8,791 nt of DNA from DATLFQ01 sp035540915 (GTDB lineage Bacteria; Actinomycetota; Acidimicrobiia; Acidimicrobiales; GCA-2861595): assembly GCA_035540915.1 (NCBI GenBank), contig DATLFQ010000057.1, positions 1-8,791 of the forward strand. The letters run 5' to 3'. Position numbers and translations under genes: made by a program. Below are positions 5,625 through 8,791 of the stretch, in pieces; the stretch's first letter is position 1, and every line of letters begins with the position of its first letter. The notes under the pieces were generated by a model. The model saw only the letters and a list, made by a program, of their open reading frames with translations, made no database searches and was not told the DNA's origin.

Positions 5625-6424
5625 GCATGCCCTTCTACGTCGCCCCCGAGCAGTTGATGAAGGACAAGGCCGACTACGCACGCAAGAACATCGCACGAGG
5701 CCGGCCGCTCTTGGCGACCATCTACGACGCCGGCGTGCTGCTGGCGGCCGAGAACCCCTCCAGCACCCTGCGCAAGATCAGCGAAATCTACGACCGGATC
5801 GCCTTCGGCGCGGTGGGCCGCTTCAACGAGTTCGACCAGCTCCGCATGGCCGGCGTGCGGGCGGCCGACTTCAAGGGCTACTCCTACAGCCGGGAGGACG
5901 TTGACGCCCGCGCACTGGCCAACACCTACGCGCAGTACCTCGGCCAGGTCTTCACCCATGAGATGAAGCCCATGGAGGTGGAGATCCTGGTGGCCGAAAC
6001 CGGCCCGGCCGGTGGCGGCGGACGGGACCAGCTCTTCCACATCCTGTTCGACGGCACGGTGTTCGACGAGGACCGCTTCTCGGTGCTCGGCGGCGAGGCC
6101 GAGGCCATCCACCAGCGGATGAAGGACGCCTGGACCGACGGTTGGGACCTCGCTGCCGCCCTCAACGCAGCGATCTCGGCGCTGGCCGGGCCCGATCGCT
6201 CACTGGCGCCCGCCGAGCTGGAGGTGGCGGTCCTGGAGCGGGCCCGCACCGGCCGCGTCTTCCGCCGCCTCGACGGCGAGGAGCTGGCCGGTTTGGTGGC
6301 ACCTCGCCCGGCGCCGGACGGGGCGGCCGGCGCCTCGGAGGCTTCGGATTCCTCAGACGCCCCGGCTCAGCCACATGGCGACGACCAGCACGATGGCGAG
6401 GGCAGCGACCCAGCGGACCGCTGA
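5621..6424 (+). CDS. prcA: 20S proteasome subunit alpha (PrcA)
   Basis: Forms the two outer, non-catalytic heptameric rings that gate the 20S chamber and provide the pockets for the Mpa C-terminal tail. The 267-aa product starts MSMPFYVAPEQLMKDKADYA, the family's N-terminal gate and first helix. It then carries AENPSSTLRKISEIYDRIAF, GRFNEFDQLR, KGYSYSREDVDARALANTYA and a C-terminal ELEVAVLER segment, all matching actinobacterial PrcA. There is no catalytic Thr, as expected. It is somewhat longer than M. tuberculosis PrcA (248 aa) because of a polar, acidic, low-complexity tail after about residue 230. The last 23 codons of this tail are encoded opposite the membrane helix of the convergent gene ending at 6353. 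The start is fixed by GGAGGA at 5609 and the 4-nt overlap with prcB. Confidence 0.97.
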   Translation: MSMPFYVAPEQLMKDKADYARKNIARGRPLLATIYDAGVLLAAENPSSTLRKISEIYDRIAFGAVGRFNEFDQLRMAGVRAADFKGYSYSREDVDARALANTYAQYLGQVFTHEMKPMEVEILVAETGPAGGGGRDQLFHILFDGTVFDEDRFSVLGGEAEAIHQRMKDAWTDGWDLAAALNAAISALAGPDRSLAPAELEVAVLERARTGRVFRRLDGEELAGLVAPRPAPDGAAGASEASDSSDAPAQPHGDDQHDGEGSDPADR

Positions 6425-6685
6425 ACCCGTCGGCGGCCCGGATGCGTCCTCCTCGGCGCCGTCGTCGAAGCACCACTCCACCTCGTCGGCCAGGAGCAGC
6501 TCGCGGGCAACGCCCAGGTCGTCGCGGTCGACGTAGACCTGGACCTCGCCCGGCACCGGGTAGGGGCCGGCGAGGTTGCCGCGCAGCTCGGTGAGGATGC
6601 CGTCGGACCCGAGCCGGGCGGCGATCACCCGGGCGTGGAACGGGTCGTGCACCGACGTCAGGTGGACCATGGAGCCCGATCCCAC
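6353..6685 (-). CDS. DUF2007-type small protein with C-terminal membrane helix
   Basis: A 110-aa protein. Residues about 6-70 resemble the DUF2007 family, small ferredoxin-fold-like domains annotated as putative signal-transducing proteins: VHLTSVHDPFHARVIAARLG (7-26) followed by ILTELRGN, a strand VQVYVDRDDL and ARELLLADEVEW. After an acidic linker comes one hydrophobic helix, AVRWVAALAIVLVVAMWL (89-106), so it should be a tail-anchored or C-terminally anchored inner-membrane protein with the domain in the cytosol (inference). The GTG start at 6685 is placed 7 nt after TACCGT, a leaderless arrangement; ATG 6670 is a second possible start giving MVHLT. The 3' end overlaps prcA by 72 nt in exact codon register. 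It is divergent from pafA. The family's biochemical role is unknown. Confidence 0.82.
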   Translation of the reverse strand: MGSGSMVHLTSVHDPFHARVIAARLGSDGILTELRGNLAGPYPVPGEVQVYVDRDDLGVARELLLADEVEWCFDDGAEEDASGPPTGSAVRWVAALAIVLVVAMWLSRGV

Positions 6686-6692
6686 GCGGTGA

Positions 6693-6702
6693 ACGGTACC
6701 GT
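6693..6702. promoter_or_regulatory. Palindrome ACGGTACCGT giving a TACCGT -10 box on each strand
   Basis: This perfect 10-bp palindrome reads TACCGT on both strands. On the minus strand the box ends 7 nt before the GTG of the DUF2007 gene, at leaderless spacing. On the plus strand it would start a transcript near 6709, leaving a leader of about 57 nt before pafA ATG 6766. It is a candidate overlapping divergent promoter. Confidence 0.4.
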
Positions 6703-6765
6703 GGGCCCACCGGGGCGGCGAGGTTCTCGTCCTCGCCCGGACGAGGTCCCTGGCTGACGAGGACG

Positions 6766-8124
6766 ATGGACCGTCGCATTTTCGGGCTGGAGAACGAGTA
6801 CGGCGTCACCTGCACCCTCCGCGGGCAGCGCCGGCTGAGCCCCGACGAGGTCGCCCGGTACCTGTTCCGGCGGGTCGTCAGCTGGGGCCGCAGCAGCAAC
6901 GTGTTCCTGGAGAACGGCGCCCGCCTGTACCTCGACGTCGGGAGCCACCCCGAGTACGCCACCCCCGAGTGCGACTCGATCTACGACCTCGTCGTCCACG
7001 ACAAGGCGGGGGAGCGGATCTTGGAGTCGCTCGTGCTCGCCGCCGAGCAGCGGCTGCGCGAGGAGGGCATCCGCGGCGACATCTACCTGTTCAAGAACAA
7101 CACCGACTCGGCCGGCAACTCCTACGGTTGCCACGAGAACTACCTCACCAGCCGTCGCGACGACTTCGGCCGCTACACCGAGGTGCTCATCCCGTTCTTC
7201 GTCTCCCGCCAGATCTACGCCGGAGCCGGCAAGGTGCTGCAGTCGCCGCGGGGCGCGGTGTACTGCATCAGCCAGCGGGCCGAGCACATCTGGGAGGGCG
7301 TCAGCAGCGCCACCACCCGCAGCCGGCCCATCATCAACACCCGTGACGAGCCGCACGCCGACGCCGAGCGCTTCCGGCGGCTGCACGTCATCGTGGGCGA
7401 CTCGAACATGAGCGAGTACGCCACCTTCTTGAAGGTGGGGGCGACCAGCATCCTGCTGCGCATGCTGGAGGACCCCGGCGTGGTCCTGCGGGACATGACC
7501 CTGGACAACCCCATCCGGGCCATCCGAGAGATCAGCCACGACACCACGTGCCGCCGGCGGGTTCGCCTGGCCAACGGCCGCGAGGTCAGCGCCATCGACA
7601 TCCAGGCGGAGTACCTGGGGCGGGCGCAGAAGTACGCCGACACCAGGGGCATCAGCCCGCTGGAGGAGCAGGCCCTCGCCATGTGGGAGCACTGCCTGAC
7701 CGGCCTGGAGAAGGACCCCTTCTCGCTCGACCGCGAGTGCGACTGGGTCATCAAGCACCGGATGATGGAGGCCTACCAAGCCCGCTACGACCTCCCGCTC
7801 AGCCACCCGCGGGTGTCGTTGATGGACCTCCAGTACCACGACGTCTCCCAGGAGCGGGGCCTGTTCTACCTGGCCCAGCGCAAGGGACTGGTCGAGCGGA
7901 TCTGCTCCGACGAGGCGATCGAGACGTCCGTCGACGAGCCGCCCCAGACCACCCGGGCCCGCTTGCGCGGCGAGTTCATCCGCCGCGCCAAGGAACGCCG
8001 CCGCGACTACACCGTGGACTGGGTCCACCTGAAGCTGAACGACCAGGCCCAGAAGACCGTCCTGTGCAAGGACCCCTTCAAGTCCCAGGACGAGCGCGTC
8101 GATCGGCTGATCGCGTCGCTGTAG
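6766..8124 (+). CDS. pafA: Pup-protein ligase PafA
   Basis: A cytosolic ATP-dependent ligase of the glutamine-synthetase-like superfamily that phosphorylates the Pup C-terminal Glu and transfers it to substrate lysines. The 452-aa product has the same length as M. tuberculosis PafA and matches it along its whole length. GLENEYGVTC (7-16) has Glu9 and Glu11 as metal ligands. RRLSPDEVARYLFRRVVSWG (22-41), the catalytic-base region NGARLYLDVGSHPEY with Asp57, KNNTDSAGNSYGCHENY, NTRDEPHADA (191-200) and the C-terminal VDWVHLKLNDQAQ and VLCKDPF segments are all present. It lacks the Dop loop, which separates it from the Dop paralogue at 2142. GAGG at 6759-6762, only 3 nt from the ATG, is a weak ribosome site. 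Its TAG is followed with no gap by the GTG of the DUF3866 gene. Confidence 0.98.
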   Translation: MDRRIFGLENEYGVTCTLRGQRRLSPDEVARYLFRRVVSWGRSSNVFLENGARLYLDVGSHPEYATPECDSIYDLVVHDKAGERILESLVLAAEQRLREEGIRGDIYLFKNNTDSAGNSYGCHENYLTSRRDDFGRYTEVLIPFFVSRQIYAGAGKVLQSPRGAVYCISQRAEHIWEGVSSATTRSRPIINTRDEPHADAERFRRLHVIVGDSNMSEYATFLKVGATSILLRMLEDPGVVLRDMTLDNPIRAIREISHDTTCRRRVRLANGREVSAIDIQAEYLGRAQKYADTRGISPLEEQALAMWEHCLTGLEKDPFSLDRECDWVIKHRMMEAYQARYDLPLSHPRVSLMDLQYHDVSQERGLFYLAQRKGLVERICSDEAIETSVDEPPQTTRARLRGEFIRRAKERRRDYTVDWVHLKLNDQAQKTVLCKDPFKSQDERVDRLIASL

Positions 8125-8791
8125 GTGCCCAGTTACTCGACCTCGATCGTGGTCGCCGTCATCAGCGAGCGGGAGGGGTTGCAGCGGGTGGCGTTGGCTT
8201 CGGGGCGGCGGGCGTACGTGCTCACGCAGTTGATCGGAGCTGTCGCAGTGGGCGACGAGGTGGTGGTGAACACCACGGCCGTGGACCTGGGGCTGGGGAC
8301 CGGCGGGTGGGACGTGGTGCACTGGAACCTGGCGCGGCGGGCCTGGTCGGGGGGCGCCGGCGGCCACATCCTGAAGCTGCGCTACACCAGCCTGCAGGCC
8401 GACACGGGCGTGGCCGAGGAGCGGCCCGGCTACCGGGCCCCGGCCTCGCTCGCCGGCCTCCCGGTGGTGGTGTGCGGCCTGCACAGCCAGGTCGCCGCGG
8501 TGGCCGCCGCCTTCAAGGACACCGCCCCCGACCGGCGCCTGGCGTACCTGATGACCGACCAGGCCGCCCTGCCCCTTGCGCTGTCGGACCTGGTGGCCGC
8601 CCTCCGGGGCGCCGGCCTCCTCGACGCCACCGTGACCGCCGGCCAGGCCTTCGGCGGCGACCATGAGGCCGTCAACACCGTCTCGGGCCTGGAGGTGGCG
8701 GTGGCCGAGGGCGGCGCGGAGGCCGTCGTGGTGGCGGGCGGGCCGGGCAGCGCCGGGACGGGCACCCGGCACGGGTTCAGCGCGCTCGACG
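8125..8791 (+). CDS. DUF3866 family protein (partial, right-truncated)
   Basis: The first 222 codons of a DUF3866 protein; the rest lies beyond the right edge. The function of the family is unknown. Visible family features are an N-terminal beta-rich part with RRAYVLTQLIGAVAVGDEVV, the signature VVVNTTAVDLGLGTGGWDVV (about residues 47-66), the Pro-rich turn APASLAGLPVVVCGLHSQ, and near the right end AGGPGSAGTGTRHGFSALD, which is characteristic of this family. No signal peptide or membrane helix is seen. The GTG at 8125 directly follows the pafA TAG in the same reading frame, with no separate Shine-Dalgarno, so translation probably depends on termination-reinitiation from pafA. A later GTG at 8149 is possible but would shorten the first strand. 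DUF3866 genes near pafA suggest a conserved neighbourhood; any role in the Pup pathway is inference. Confidence 0.88.
   Translation, partial: MPSYSTSIVVAVISEREGLQRVALASGRRAYVLTQLIGAVAVGDEVVVNTTAVDLGLGTGGWDVVHWNLARRAWSGGAGGHILKLRYTSLQADTGVAEERPGYRAPASLAGLPVVVCGLHSQVAAVAAAFKDTAPDRRLAYLMTDQAALPLALSDLVAALRGAGLLDATVTAGQAFGGDHEAVNTVSGLEVAVAEGGAEAVVVAGGPGSAGTGTRHGFSALD

Noticed and set aside
6658..8772. Long open reading frame (704 codons) on the minus strand
   Set aside because: It is antisense to pafA and the DUF3866 gene, with the same low-complexity antisense composition and no recognisable domain.

Overview
This window holds an almost complete Pup-proteasome locus on a high-GC actinobacterial chromosome. 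Every gene has G/C-rich third codon positions, and both GTG and ATG starts are used. The presence of mpa/arc, dop, pup, prcB, prcA and pafA in one block points to Actinobacteria. The divergent ferredoxin beside mpa, Pup ending in Glu, and the DUF3866 gene after pafA make me lean to a non-mycobacterial, perhaps acidimicrobial lineage. That placement is inference and only moderately secure.

Layout, left to right: the start of a ferredoxin gene (- strand, runs off the left edge); mpa/arc, the proteasomal ATPase (+); dop, the Pup deamidase/depupylase (+); pup (+), with its Shine-Dalgarno overlapping the dop stop; an unrecognised three-part protein (winged-helix-like head, disordered linker, small C-terminal domain) on the - strand, convergent with pup and divergent from prcB; prcB and prcA (+), overlapping by 4 nt; a DUF2007-type gene with a C-terminal membrane helix (- strand), whose 3' end overlaps prcA by 72 nt; pafA, the Pup ligase (+); and a DUF3866 gene (+) that begins on the base after the pafA stop and runs off the right edge.

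How they work together: PafA attaches Pup through its C-terminal Glu to substrate lysines, and Dop removes it. Mpa recognises Pup with its N-terminal coiled coils, unfolds the substrate and docks through its C-terminal Gln-Tyr-Leu on the PrcA ring. The substrate is then cut inside the PrcB chamber. Pup is encoded with Gly-Gly-Glu, so the deamidation step should not be needed and Dop should act mainly as a depupylase.

There is no gene-free stretch over 300 bases. The noncoding gaps are 165-230, 2085-2141, 3630-3643, 3842-3885, 4696-4817 and 6686-6765. Several starts lie 6-9 nt after a TANNNT box with no good Shine-Dalgarno, the pattern of actinobacterial leaderless transcripts. I saw no rRNA, tRNA, CRISPR array, insertion sequence or phage gene.

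The points most worth following are the unknown gene inserted between pup and prcBA, the Pup C-terminal Glu, an Ala instead of Gly just before the PrcB catalytic Thr, and the codon-register antisense overlap of the PrcA tail with a membrane helix.
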